From: Phlebopus portentosus
Lineage: Eukaryota; Basidiomycota; Agaricomycetes; Boletales; Boletinellaceae
Reading direction: 5' to 3'
DNA: 64,000 nucleotides
Assembly (NCBI GenBank): GCA_037892935.1
Contig: JAYXKI010000005.1
Coordinates: forward strand, 2,232,001-2,296,000
The notes under the pieces were generated by a model. That model saw only the letters and a list, made by a program, of their open reading frames with translations, was not told the DNA's origin and searched no databases. A program made the position numbers and the translations under genes. Of this stretch, positions 51,581 to 64,000 are shown piece by piece. Numbering within the stretch: position 1 is the stretch's first letter; each line of letters begins with the position of its first letter.

Positions 51581-54500
51581 CTAATTCCTGTACTGCAGGC
51601 GGGGCAGGGTTAAAAATCTGCCACTCGAGATCACTGGATCAGTACCAGGGCCATTCCGTCTATCGCGAACTTCGAAGTCTTCAGCCGATTGGCAACCTTC
51701 CAGACTGTTATTGGTCAGGATAGACCAGATCTTCACGGAGCCATCTCTGCTGCCTAATGCAAAAAGATATGGATGCGATTTGTGAGGATGTCCAATCGCG
51801 AAGCTCGTCGGATTCTCAACGATGGCCTTGGTGGACTGCGTCGAGATTACATGCAAGCGCACTATACTAGCCGACTTTGGACTAGTTGAGAGATAGGTTA
51901 TGTCGATTCCCCTACAACAAATGGTAGAAAATGAACCGGCGTCTGGGGCAAAGACAAACAAACCATCGAAGACGACGAAAGACATGTTATCATCTTTTCC
52001 GAAGAAGCCAACCGCCCTTTTTCGTAGGTCGTTTTCCTTGAACTAGTTTTTTGATAACGTATTGCACTGGGACAACAACTTCTAACCCTTTAAGATCGAT
52101 CATGTCTGTCGTCTCGTGAGGGCACTTGAATCCTCCCCTGACATTAATATAATTATAGACCATTTACCCCTCCACCGTGAAGCAAGATCCTTCCATTCAT
52201 CTGCGATATAGACAATGACTGATTCTTCAGGACGACATCACATTTCCTAAAAGTATTCGATTAGCAGGGAAGAACAAAAAAAAAAAAAAAATTGGTGCAG
52301 TGACTTCTTGATGGACATAGTATCCCGGTTAATGACTGCTCATGCGCACCAAGTAGCTCGAACAATATTCTATAAAGACAAAAGAGTCCTGCCCGGTACC
52401 TGTCGTCCGTCATTTCCAGTTCTTGAAGGACAGACAATTGTGTCCTGCTTATACGACGCTGCATCCAATACAATTCCAATGTTCGGTATTCCGGAGAAGT
52501 CCCACGAATAGAGCTCCTGAATGAACAGACAAGGTCTCAGCAGAAGACAAAGTGAACGCATAGCACCTTGCTACTTATGTCCTTAACCGACAAGTCATCA
52601 TTGAATGATGGACCGCTGCCCAGATCAAGTGGGGGGGGGGGGGTTCAAAGACCTTGAGCGACTACATCAAGCAGACACAATACACCTAGCGGACCTTCAG
52701 TATTTGTCATCCTCTTTTTTAGCGCTCGAAAACACCAGTAAGCCCATTGTCCTTTTCCCGGACCCACCTTATCGTACCAACGGTACGATCGAGCCCTTCA
52801 AGTTTATACACAAAATATTTGAATTGGGGGCGCTCGTAGTACTTGAAGCAGAAGGATCAATGATTCTAAATTGGTGCTCGTTCTAGAAATGATGACACTT
52901 TGGAGTAATACTCACCGGTCGAGAAAAAGAATACATGTAGATATAGTTGAAAGATCTCACAAGCAGATCTACCTTTTGCATAAGTTTGTTCATGGAATTC
53001 CAATGAGATGGCGTGTCTGGATTCCTAATTGAATACGGTGAGCAAATGTCTTACATTATTTCGCGCTGTACTCACCATAAAATATGTTGGACAGGATTCA
53101 CATCTGGTATCGTGAATGATTTCACAACTTCAAAGTAGTTTCTCTAGAGTTTGGACGTTAGGCAACGGACCAAGCCGACAATCTTCTACAAATATACTCA
53201 CAATGTTGTAAAATGTCACAGTATTTGGGCTGGATAATGTTAAGTAGTGCACGATTGTCCGGCAGAGAATAACTGCGCACAAAGCTGATGCCAAGAAACT
53301 GCAGTCACTCGTGAACTGAAGATCTCCGCATCGCCCATTCCCGACCTCAGGCTAGCAGAAAGTTAGCAGTAGAATTTCAGTGACTGTAAAGCTCACCAAA
53401 ACCGACGGAGCTACAGGATTGCTAGAGCAGCTTCTCGGAAGCTCTGCCGAATTTTGCACACTGTCAACATTCTCTGATTTCAAGACTGCAGAACTTTCTT
53501 GTTCCGAATGCTGCTGTACACCGTCAATAGAAGACAGAACACTCTGCTGGGATGAAATGTGCGATGGTTGATCCGTCCCTTTTGTAAATGATTTAGGTAT
53601 TTTGCGAATAAGCTTGAGGTCAAAGGACTCACCCAACTCAACGTCATCAAGCGGCATTGCATCTCCTGTCCAGAAGAAACTGTGCTTAAGGAAATTTGCA
53701 TAGCACATCTTGCCTCGGAGCTTTATCTGGGATCTTGTCCAGTTCATCGCAACCTTCATGGCGCTTGCTACAGGAGAGAGATATTTATCTTTTACATTAT
53801 TCCAGCTCTCCGGATGTCTTGTTTTCCCCACTGTTCAGCCAGATACCATGCTGAAAGAAAGAGAATAGCATAGGCATGGAAACCCGCAAGTGCAGTAGGT
53901 ACAGCGGCAGAAACGTCTTTTCCCTTAACGCAACTGGTGAGTTCAGTCGGTAACAAGTTATCCCAAGTTTACTCGCCTGCTGATCGCCTAGAAGGAAAGT
54001 CATTAGACACAGTCCGATCGAAAATGCCGTCAAAGCAAGTATCAGAGCAAACATAGGTGCATTCCGAAGCCAGCCATGAGCGAGGGACAGCAATGAGCGG
54101 TCGGGTCGACGACTAGAGTTGACATTAGTATTTGCGAACCGTGAATAACACCAAGTTCACGTACATAGGCGACTGTCGCCATGTCATCACCAGAAGGCTG
54201 TATACCGCCGATGCAGAACTGAAAACAAGCGAAACTAGCCAAAGCGAGTTCGTGGTTGTAGTCAGAACGGAGACAGGGCCGTCTGCAGCGACCCTGCAGC
54301 GTCGTTGCTGTGACACTGGACAGAAATGTCGCGACTGTGGTAAGGTTCAAGTACCGTCGTCTGACGAATTCTTGTGATTACCGGATTGTTGGTATTTCTG
54401 TCCGTAGAGTCAGAAATGTTGGTCAACAGACAAGGTAAGATTACCCCTTTCTGCAATGCTTGTAAGCTCTTGGATGTACATTTCAAGATTCCTGACTAAC

Positions 54501-55654
54501 GGCCTAAACATCGCATCAACATATTCATCCACGATGCAATCTTCTCGAAATCTGAATTAGAAAATGGGGACAATCACGCTACGAATCACGTACCCGTTTC
54601 TTCACCGGCGATTGCGTACTTCCTGTCCAGAGTCGACGCAATGTCCCAGGAATTTGCACCCACAGAATGGAGGGCAGAAAAACACTCTGTGCTGAAAACA
54701 TCAAACTCATCAAAAGCGTCGATGACTTCCGATACGACGTCACGCAGAGCACGTAGTGCTTTTATGCAATCATCTATTTCTGGAAATCATTGTAATCGGA
54801 AATATCTGGAAGCTCCATGTTTCTTACTCAAAAACATATCAATCCCATAGAAAGCTTGATAAAAGGAGGAGCTAGGCACAAGCGCCATCAGACGTTGTTG
54901 CAGCTTGTTGAGAATCTCGCTCACTCAACCATGAAAAGGACCTCCTTCATTTTCTCCAGGGCCTTTGCAGCTCGATCGCCTCCGCCGAGCGTATTGAGCA
55001 AAGTCTTAACATGTCGTATCTGATAAGCATTGACATGTCTCTTTAGATGCATACAAACAAAGTTGTCTCACGGGCGGAGTGTGCTTCCTGATGATCCTGA
55101 TTCAATGTGTCAGCAATTGCCACAAGCAGACCACCTCACTTCTCCAGACTACTAAACAGATTTTTCGCCTCAAATTTAGAGGATCTTTCACGTAGTCGGT
55201 TTTGTTCATCTTGGGCGCCCTCATCTTCAACTACGGTGAATATACAGAATCGTGGAAAGTGAATCTCCCTCACGACGTACTCAATTTGGTGTCATGTTCA
55301 CTGCCTGAAATATAGTGAGAAAAAGGTGTATGGATTGATTATTAGTCTCTCTGCTTACAACCATGATAAACCCCTCCCGTCTCAATTGTCTCGAGAGCTA
55401 TCGAACATTGAGATGGCCTAGATCGCAGAGGCAAGATAAAAAGTACCAGGGTCATCAGAAAGGTCCTTCTCATCAATAACCTCCGAGAGGACATTAACGA
55501 AGTTACGCAGAAAGTTCTTTTGTCTATTTGACGGCCTAATGGAAGACTTGGTCTGCCGGTTGGAAGTTCTGCTTGAACTGTAAACTGACGAAAGACGTAA
55601 TGATACGCCTTGAGATAATACAAATATCGAAAAATGAAAAACGAGGTTGCTCAC
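51581..55654 (-). CDS. Copy B1: full-length member of the uncharacterised four-span membrane/WD-like family
   Basis: Its order is the same as copy A at 19-23 kb, but on the opposite strand. The N-terminal helical segment is IRPSNRQKNFLRNFVNVLSE. It is followed by HVKTLLNTLGGGDRAAKALE (near 54960), DDCIKALRALRDVVSEVIDA and VDEYVDAMFRPLVRNLEMYI. The four membrane spans lie near 54330-53880: NLTTVATFLSSVTATTLQ, LWLVSLVFSSASAVYSLLVM, MFALILALTAFSIGLCLMTF and ALAGFHAYAILFLSAWYLAE. A linker of about 150 residues follows, then LQFTSDCSFLASA, TVTFYN, FEVVKSFTIPDVNPVQHILW, ELYSWDFSGIPNIGIVLDAA and finally PYLFALGSRDGSVKIWSIL. The stop is at 51581. The start is uncertain (conserved sequence begins just inside 55654). 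A run of 16 A and a run of 13 G lie in or near it (about 52271 and 52630). Function unknown; some exons may be decayed. Confidence 0.5.
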
Positions 55655-57975
55655 TACGCCTTCCTCGTAAGATAGTCATGACTGGGATCAACAACAACAA
55701 AGAAGAACGCCGTCGAAGAAAATCATCAATTCTCGGTGATCTTCGAAGACACCTCGTTCACAGACCTGCTTCGGATATTTCCGACTTTATACACTCACCG
55801 TCCTGACTCCTGGACCTGGATCAAGTACTTCTGACGGCACCGCGGGTATATAACTAAAGACTTGGATGCCTTCAAGTATGAATGGAATGCCGAACGAATT
55901 CCTATTGAATCAAATTGTCCTTTTTCTTGTGTGGGAGATCTTGGTTGATTATTTTCTTCTCGCAAATCTCATTCTCTTGAACTCTTGAACTCACATTCCT
56001 ATCTTTGTCTGTCGACTCTGTCCGCATAACCTCTCTGTTTCTCTTCCAAACTTACTCGAAAATGTGGTCTACTGACGGATTTGGGGACGATCAACCAGGT
56101 GGTCTCAGATTTAGAACTGTAATATCAATACACGCGTGGTGGAACCCTACACCTACACGACGACGACGAGCTACTGTATACTTGACAAACTGAAGGGCAA
56201 ATAGAAAGTGGACACTTATCATACGTAAGGCACCAGAACATTTCATCGTCAATCCATAGCCAAGTGCATTATCCATTATCACGTTCATTCTGGGGCCTTC
56301 GGGACACGGATCATTCATTCAAACGACGCTAGTGAATGCTCTAGAATACCATTACTGTAATGTAATTATTTGATGGTGCGAGCACATTGATTTTCTGATA
56401 CATATCCAACTGGCCCAGTAGCGTCAGTAACGCCATATGCATATCATGGCACAATGCGAGAACGAAAGGTCAACAGTCCATAATTACTACGACATTTCAA
56501 ATTCCAGCTGCTTCCTCAAAGGAAGGCGGTCTCTGTAAGAAGCTTAAAGGCAAAATGGCATGCTGGTGGTGGCGGCGCAGCGAAGAGCCTCTTTGCATAG
56601 GCTCTTTGCATCCGTGCCTTTCACGACGGTTCACACCGGCTCCAAAGAAGTATCCGACCCCATCGCGTCGCGTTACCGACGGTCTTTATAAAATAAAACC
56701 GTAAGGGACCAATTGCACCTGACTTGGCGCACGAAGGCAGGGAACTGCCTGGAACTGCTGGGAACTGAGTTCTGCGCGGCTTGAAACGTCCCTTGATTTA
56801 CGGTTTGAGTCAAGGTCAGGGAATACTTATCTAGCTTTGATGGCCTCGCCGCCCTGTTCACATGGTCTGCCAGAGAGCAAAGCACGAATGAGAGGTTACG
56901 ACAGCAGGTGTAGCAAGAAACAGATCCATCTCGTTCGACATTTACCACAGCTTCCATGGTCGCGGTACGAGTCCATCAGTAACTGACGTCGGGAGATAGT
57001 CCGAGCTCGACCTTACATGGCAAGAAGGCTAACGTGTAGGAGTTATCAAGTGCCTGACGCTGGCTTGACGTGGTCTCCATTGTTCAAGGTATGGATCGTC
57101 AGTTTTCTGACGGCCTCGCTAGCAATACTCGGTTGAAGAACCGAAGGGAAGGAGCTGCTGGACAGGAGGAAATGTCTGGAACTGACAGAAAATCACTTCT
57201 CCGGCGCACTATGCACAACGACTCTGGAAGCGGATAAACCGAGATGTAAGCTCATCGTCAGACTTGCATGGTGGTTAATCCAGTGGCAGAGTTATGGTCC
57301 AGATTAGAAAAGCACAGGAGGGCGGTCATTCAGAAGCACCGATTTGAATTACAATTGAAAAGGAAAACGGAATTCGGGCAAGGGCGGGATGGCATTGTAC
57401 GCTCACAGCGCAAAAGCATCTTCTAAGCTACGCATGTCTTGTACTCTGTGTAATCCTACCAGATTTTAGAAGTCAGAAATGCCGGCTGGATAAAGGAATC
57501 CAGTTGAGCACGCGAAAAGTGCGCGAAGCAGGTGGTCAGCATGTATTATTATTGAGAGACTCCAATGCTGATTCCGGCGCCGTTTCACCGGATGACCGCC
57601 CGGCCCTCGGCTGCGGGCTGAACCAAAAAAAAATGATGGCAAGAGTTTCCCGGATGGCAGGGCGAGATCCAGAGCGGGATTCGGATAATGAGGCAGACCT
57701 GGAGGACACTGAACACAAAAGAGCACGGAGGCCAAAGTGAATAGTGACCTTGTATTATTGCTGAAAGGGGATGGAGGTGGTGTATGTCAGAGATGGACGA
57801 ATAAAAGGGTAGGCGGAAATAGAAGAAGGGACGAGTGCGACCAAAAATTGATGGACCCTGTCCATCATTGTCACGTGATGGACAGTGCAGATCCTGATCA
57901 ATGACCAGATTCCCTTCTCGGAACCCATCATCTTGCAAGTCCACTCCTTCGTTTCTGACCGCCATCTTCCCTACC
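55655..57975. other. Gene-poor region upstream of the divergent G-alpha
   Basis: 2.3 kb without a recognised gene. The longest frames (about 60-95 codons) show no family resemblance and no splice-supported extension. The part before 57975 should contain the G-alpha promoter; a palindrome in it is listed separately. Confidence 0.4.
57859..57884. promoter_or_regulatory. 9-bp inverted repeat enclosing an E-box (CACGTG)
   Basis: TGTCCATCA at 57859-57867 is perfectly inverted as TGATGGACA at 57876-57884. The 8-bp spacer and right arm create TCACGTGA, so a CACGTG E-box occupies 57872-57877. It is centred about 105 bp upstream of the ATG of the divergent G-alpha gene, a usual distance for a bHLH or Cbf1-type activator site. 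The symmetry is seen directly; the regulatory role is inferred. Confidence 0.45.
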
Positions 57976-60900
57976 ATGGCCGTCGCAACGTCTTACAACG
58001 ACCTTCAGCCTGTCCGGCGCATAGATGAGGCAGAGGCCCGCGCAATAAGCAACAGAATCGATGAAGAACTCAAGGTATGATTTACCAGTTCTGGCGGGCG
58101 TTTCACGAGACCTGTTGTTGATGTCTGCACTGGCATGTAGGCGGAGAGGGAAATGATTCGAAAGAAGAAGGGGCAGAAGAAAGACGTCAAAGGTATGCTG
58201 TTGCCACTTTAGCTGATGTGCTTGCCTTGGCTGCAACATTGTGAGGCGGGTCGGGGGCGGCGGATATGTGACCTGGATTTTGCTCATGGGACTCCTGCGG
58301 CACCCAGACGAGTCATCCTTATTGGAGTCCATTCGGTAACGAGAAGAGGCTTTAGGCCGGCTCCTCTCAAACTATGAGCTTCACATAGCTTCCAAACCTC
58401 ACTCTCCGTCTACATCACGTTCACATTTCTGATGGTCATTCATAACTCATTAATGTTCACCTTCAATCACAGTGATGCTTCTTGGCCAGGCCGAGTCCGG
58501 AAAGTCAACGTTGCAGAAGCAGTTTCAACTTTATTACGCCTCTCATTCACTCGAAAAGGAGCGGCCTGCATGGCGACCGGTGGTTTACTTCAACATCATC
58601 AAGGCCGTCCGGATGATTCTTGAGGAGCTTGATTACGAGTTTTCCCAGTCGCCTTCCCAGGCGCGTCCTCAGCTTGCGTCAACACCTCCTCCCTTACCGC
58701 CGATGTCCGAAACGGCCCGAGGCAAGCTTCCTGCTGTCCCAGGCGCTGGCGCAGCATTCAAGGCTGGGGGTACCGGCTCATCCGGCACCAACACCTATAG
58801 CAGTCCGAACGGGAGCGCGAGTAATGTAAGCGGGGGCTGGCAGGACGATCTTGCTCAGTTGCGTACGAAATTGCTCCCCTTGGTCGCAGTGGAAGATGCG
58901 CTTGCTCGAGATTTGAGTGGCGGTGTGACAATAACCGGTGGACGTACTGGTATATATGTTCGGTCAGGCTGGCAAGCTCTTGTCGCTCCTATGGCTAGTC
59001 GAGGTTGGCCAGGAACAGGAAATGGAGTATCCGGTGGTCCGCCTGTCAACGATCTGGTTGCACGTATGCTAGCCGCTACAAAGGATGAGGTCTCAGCTCT
59101 CTGGCGACATCCAAGCGTACGGTCACTCGTAAAACACCGAAAACTACGGCTTGAAGAAAGTGCTTCATTGTGGGTATAATAGATGGCTAAACTCCTTATT
59201 TCCGCTTTACTAACCATTCATCCAACAGCTTTCTGGAAAATGTGCATCGCATAGCGGAGCCGGATTATCTTCCTGCTACGGGTGAGTTTTGCTGCGGTTG
59301 CATGCCCTTTCGATAAGCTGAATTATCTGTTATCATTCATCAGAGGATATATTGAACGTCCGATTACAGACGTTGGGTGTAAAGGAACATTCATTCGACA
59401 TCAGTCTTAGCGGAACACATGTCAACTGGTTGCTATATGATGTGGGCGGTGCTGTGAGTATCCTTGTTCCCATCATCGCTAATTTAAGCACCCTCTCCTA
59501 AACGATTCTCTCCGTGTTTTATCCGTTTGCCTCTTCTCTCTATCTTTCCCAACCAACTTCTTGCAAATTCTGGGTGACGTGTAACTGACCCTTGCATTTC
59601 TTACGTTTTCCGATCGGCCGGCATATCGATTCCTAATTTGGGAACACGCAGCGAGGCCAGGCAAGCTTCACTTCTCGGTGATTTCCCACCGTACTTCTAA
59701 CGATCAGCTTCTATTTCTTTATTCGGTAGCGTCACGCGTGGGTGCCGTACTTTGATGATGGTGAGTGTCCACAATGCATTGTCCATTTCATATTCTTTTT
59801 TCTCGACATCAAACTGCGTCGTATCATGCGACCGAATACGCCTTCAGGCTGTCCCCTTTTGACAATCGCCTGGCGCAATCTTGTCCCAGCACCGCGGAAT
59901 TACTGCCCACCGGAATCTTGCGTGTGTCTGGGAGCTCGTCGTGCATGTGGAGAATGTGATAGCGATCCGTCGTTACGCTACGCGATGCGACTCAAAAGGC
60001 TTTGCGCTTAAACATTTCCCTGTGCTATCTAGTCGCGATCGTCATGACTTCTCGCGAGCTCCATATCGTTTCCCCATTTGGACGAGCTCTGCGCATCATT
60101 TTTATTAGTCGTCTTCGATTGTATATTTCATTATCTGTCTCATTGGGGCGTATATTGACCGGAACTCTCATCACAGCCACTGCGATCATTTTTCTTGCAC
60201 CTATTAGCGCTTTTGATCAAGTGAGTGTCGTCGCAGTTTATATCTGTTTGGCATAGCTTATTTTTGTTGCATTTCGCAACAGTATCTCGAAGAAGATCCG
60301 CGTACGAATCGGATTGACGATTCGTTGCAGCTCTTCACGGCCATTTGCTCGAATAAGTTGCTCAAAAGCACGCATCTTGTTCTCATGTTGAATAAGGTAC
60401 AAATCGCGTCGCATCTTATCAATGTTTTCATGTGATGTTATCGCTTCCATTACGCGAACGCATCATATGGGTAATCACCGTGTCTCTCGGGAATCAAGTC
60501 TGATGCAATCTTTGTCAACAGACCGATCTATTGAGACAGAAACTTGCTGCTGGCATCAGAGTTCGGAAATAGTATGTCAGCAGATCTACTCAATTTTAAA
60601 GCGCTTCTAATCATTGTTCTTTTCTCAAGCATAACATCGTATGGCGACCGCCCGAACAATTATCAAGAAGTGTCGGAGTATTTCCGCGCGCATTTTCTCC
60701 AGGTGCATCGCCGAAATGATATTTCAAAGCGCGCGCTGTATTGTGTGAGTTGCTTCACTGTGACGACCCTGAATTCAATTTTCTGATGTTTGTTTTCGAA
60801 ATCTTCCAGCATTTCACTTCGATGCTGGTGCGTGTCGCGTTCATGGTGTTCATCTCCAAGAGGACGCCTTGTGGTTTGATACCGGATTTTCTGATGCGCA

Positions 60901-61058
60901 ATTTTATTTAGGATATCAAGGCGACGCAGAAGATCATTGTCAATGGTGCGTGTCGCGCAGTTCCGCTAGGATCCCCGGGAGCAATGCTGACTGAACCTCT
61001 TTACGCAGTCGGCGAAGCTATCATCCGATCGTATATTACTGATGCTGGGCTTACTTAG
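57976..61058 (+). CDS. Divergent G protein alpha subunit (basidiomycete-type, non-canonical switch II)
   Basis: Exon 1 (57976-58074) gives MAVATSYNDLQPVRRIDEAE, with no Gly2 and no Cys for lipidation. Exon 2 (58141-58191) gives AEREMIRKKKGQKKDVK. The P-loop LLGQAESGKST replaces the usual GAGESGKS but keeps GKS/T. A long insertion rich in Pro/Gly/Ser (about 90 residues) sits in the helical domain. Switch I reads NVRLQTLGV with the Arg and Thr kept. Switch II reads DVGGA, then RGQ from a 9-nt microexon, then RHAW, so the catalytic Gln position is Ala. Further exons give AIIFLAPISAFDQYLEEDPR, LVLMLNKTDLLRQKLAAGIR, YGDRPNNYQEVSEYF, HFTSML and the end SYITDAGLT (stop 61056-61058). Several introns are long (up to about 420 bp). 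Divergent G-alphas of this kind are expanded in agaricomycetes; their roles are not settled. Confidence 0.85.
59652..59660 (+). other. 9-nt microexon (Arg-Gly-Gln) of the divergent G-alpha, followed by a GC-AG intron
   Basis: Without this exon, the conserved switch II sequence DVGGA-RGQ-RHAWVPYFDD cannot be assembled. CGAGGCCAG is preceded by the acceptor ACACGCAG and followed by GCAAGC, a standard GC-type donor. The next exon begins at 59730 after CGGTAG. The upstream intron is 59454-59651 and the downstream GC-AG intron is 59661-59729. Phase is zero on both sides. Confidence 0.75.
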
Positions 61059-61666
61059 CATCTCGCCTGCGACATTCTTCTATTACTATCTTGCCTATGC
61101 CTCTGTAAGATTCACATTGGCTTACATATGATGATGCGGAATAATATGTATACCACCGTCTCTCCCATTTCACTTCTTTCTGCGACACGCGACCCGCGAC
61201 CCGCCAATATCTTTTACGGACCTATGTCCAAATCCTCTAGTCTTACTTCTCTTGTTTGTCTTCAGTTGTAATGACGCATGATGATATATACTGTATTTAT
61301 CTGCTTGTTGTGGCTAATATGTAGGAGTTCATCCTATAATACCGTTGTGTATTACCTACATCTCCGAGCGGCCAATTGGCCAAATACCATGGCAGGAGTA
61401 GAACTGAATACTAGACCTTTACCCCAAAACGTATTCCTATTGTTCCTTTGATCGTTGGATGGGACGAGCATTTTACCGAACAGCAGTGTACAGATAATTT
61501 TCGACACGTTCATGATATGTATAGATCTGAGTTCAGCTCAATAGATACATTATCCCCAGAGTACACCGTAGTAAAAATAATGAAACAGGAGAAGAGGAAT
61601 GGCCGAGGCGTGGACTGGTAGCATACTAGCCGACAGCCTGTTGGTTAGTTAATTCATCGCTATCAT
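61059..61666. other. Intergenic, convergent 3' regions
   Basis: 608 bp lie between the ends of the divergent G-alpha (plus) and the peroxidase (minus). No frame of interest and no repeat was recognised. Confidence 0.45.
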
Positions 61667-63119
<1,453 letters not shown>

Positions 63120-64000
63120 GGCTATCGAGGACTTTTGAAACTGCTGAAGACTCCGGGAGTGCAGAACGACGGAGTTGTGGCTACCACTTTTATATTATGC
63201 ACCGAGCTAAGAATACATAGTCGTTAAAGCATCGCGTTCAGACTTAACCCAGTTATTCTCGCGAGTGGACATAGATGAGAGGATTTGACATGTACCAGAT
63301 AGCCAGTAGCAAAGCAGATGTTGGGTAATGAACAGGATATACCGCCTCGAGAATGCAAGGGCTTGCTTGAAAAGTTCATTCCGAAGAAGACGTGAGCCAG
63401 GCTACAAGCGGACCAGACAAAGCCTTCTCATGAACGAGCGAATGAGTGTAAGATTAACCGTCGGCGTGATCTAAAAATTTCGCGATCCGGACAAAAGAAT
63501 GCAAGGATAGCCCACACCGTCGCCACGGGTCGTGCATGTCTGGCTCTGCTCAGAGACGAAGGAACAGGCAATCGCCCCAGAATAACGCCTAGATGCATAT
63601 CACATGAGTGGCTGACTGTAAGTCTAGCCATCTCAGAGACGACACCTATATGAGCAACAGTGAAAGGAACAACTAAGTATCTGAAGGCCACGTTGAGGCA
63701 GTTCTTGACTCTTGAACTACAAGAGACGGATTAAACCTCATCACGAAGTGAGCGGACAAATCCTAAAAGTCACAAGAACAGAAGGAGGATCTTGCTTATT
63801 CTCAGGCAGCTATTCTTAGGATACGATATAGTTAGATGGCTTTCAGGAATCAAGATTTTCAAATCAAACCAACCTTGCCTCCGTAAATTCCTAGATCGTC
63901 TGGAGTCGCCCGCTGATTGATGCTTTTTTGTCCTCTGGTGTGGTTGGTACTGTCTTTGAAAAATCGTTAGATCAAATAGTCTGAGAAGGAAACGAAGAGA
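63120..64000. other. Peroxidase upstream region up to the window edge
   Basis: This contains the peroxidase promoter. No further gene was recognised; the longest minus frame (63428-63691) lacks family resemblance. The window ends here, so any next gene may begin outside. Confidence 0.45.
63188..63194 (-). promoter_or_regulatory. TATA box of the manganese peroxidase gene
   Basis: TATAAAA on the minus strand begins 75 bp upstream of the peroxidase start codon. Class II peroxidase genes commonly carry a TATA element at this distance, so it is likely the core promoter. A GAGTGCA sequence at 63157-63163 fits the inverse of the TGCRCNC metal-response core, but it lies downstream of the TATA and may be in the leader. 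Confidence 0.6.

Noticed and set aside
52271..52650. A16 and G13 homopolymer runs
   Set aside because: Too short and simple to call a microsatellite of interest; noted only as a possible source of sequencing error in copy B1.
56005..56193. Possible mating-type pheromone precursor
   Set aside because: It is a short plus-strand frame of the right size, but there is no C-terminal CaaX motif and no Glu-Arg type processing motif.
57504..57740. 78-codon plus-strand frame with a charged end
   Set aside because: No family, no introns, and minus strand is also open; it is close to the G-alpha promoter and may be chance.

Overview
The window looks like nuclear DNA of an agaricomycete basidiomycete, probably a wood or litter decayer. 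Genes are dense, on both strands, and broken by many 45-80 bp GT-AG introns. Two fungal G-alpha genes, a Gti1/Pac2 (WOPR) regulator and a secreted class II (manganese) peroxidase point the same way. No bacterial, viral or organellar gene, tRNA, rRNA or CRISPR array was recognised. Coordinates give the outer limits of each coding region including introns; multi-exon models were read by eye from splice signals and family conservation.

Layout. 1-13.1 kb: 3' part of CTR9 (Paf1 complex), a CLIP-170-type microtubule plus-end protein, a small basic hypothetical gene on the minus strand, and a secreted Ser-rich single-pass membrane protein resembling a cell-wall sensor. 13.1-23.3 kb: gene-poor DNA containing a decayed WOPR regulator (pseudogene with in-frame stops), then copy A of an uncharacterised family (helical N-terminus, four membrane spans, divergent WD-repeat-like C-terminus). 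23.6-50 kb: conserved housekeeping block with RPS18, CLASP, a GCK/Ste20-type kinase, APS kinase, alanyl-tRNA synthetase, a canonical G-alpha, a Zn2Cys6 regulator, SDHAF4, a hemerythrin-like protein and SDH4. 50.2-55.7 kb: on the minus strand, a second copy of the membrane/WD-like family (B1) followed by an extra copy of only its 3' half (B2). 55.7-58 kb: no recognised gene. 58-61 kb: a divergent G-alpha. 61.6-63.1 kb: manganese peroxidase.

Functional links. CLIP-170 and CLASP both act at microtubule plus ends. SDHAF4 and SDH4 both serve succinate dehydrogenase and lie 2.8 kb apart, with only the hemerythrin-like gene between them. APS kinase and alanyl-tRNA synthetase share a short divergent intergenic region containing a perfect Gcn4/Cpc1-type site. 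The two G-alphas differ strongly: one has the full catalytic and lipidation signature, the other has Ala at the catalytic Gln position and no N-terminal lipidation signal.

Most unusual content. First, the membrane/WD-like family present as A, B1 and B2, with an exact exon-plus-intron tandem duplication (51 + 53 = 104 bp) in B2. Second, a 9-nt microexon followed by a GC-AG intron in the divergent G-alpha. Third, two in-frame AUGs in alanyl-tRNA synthetase, the upstream one adding a presequence-like extension in a weak context. Fourth, four apparent single-base losses in CLASP and one in the neighbouring kinase, which may be assembly error or decay.
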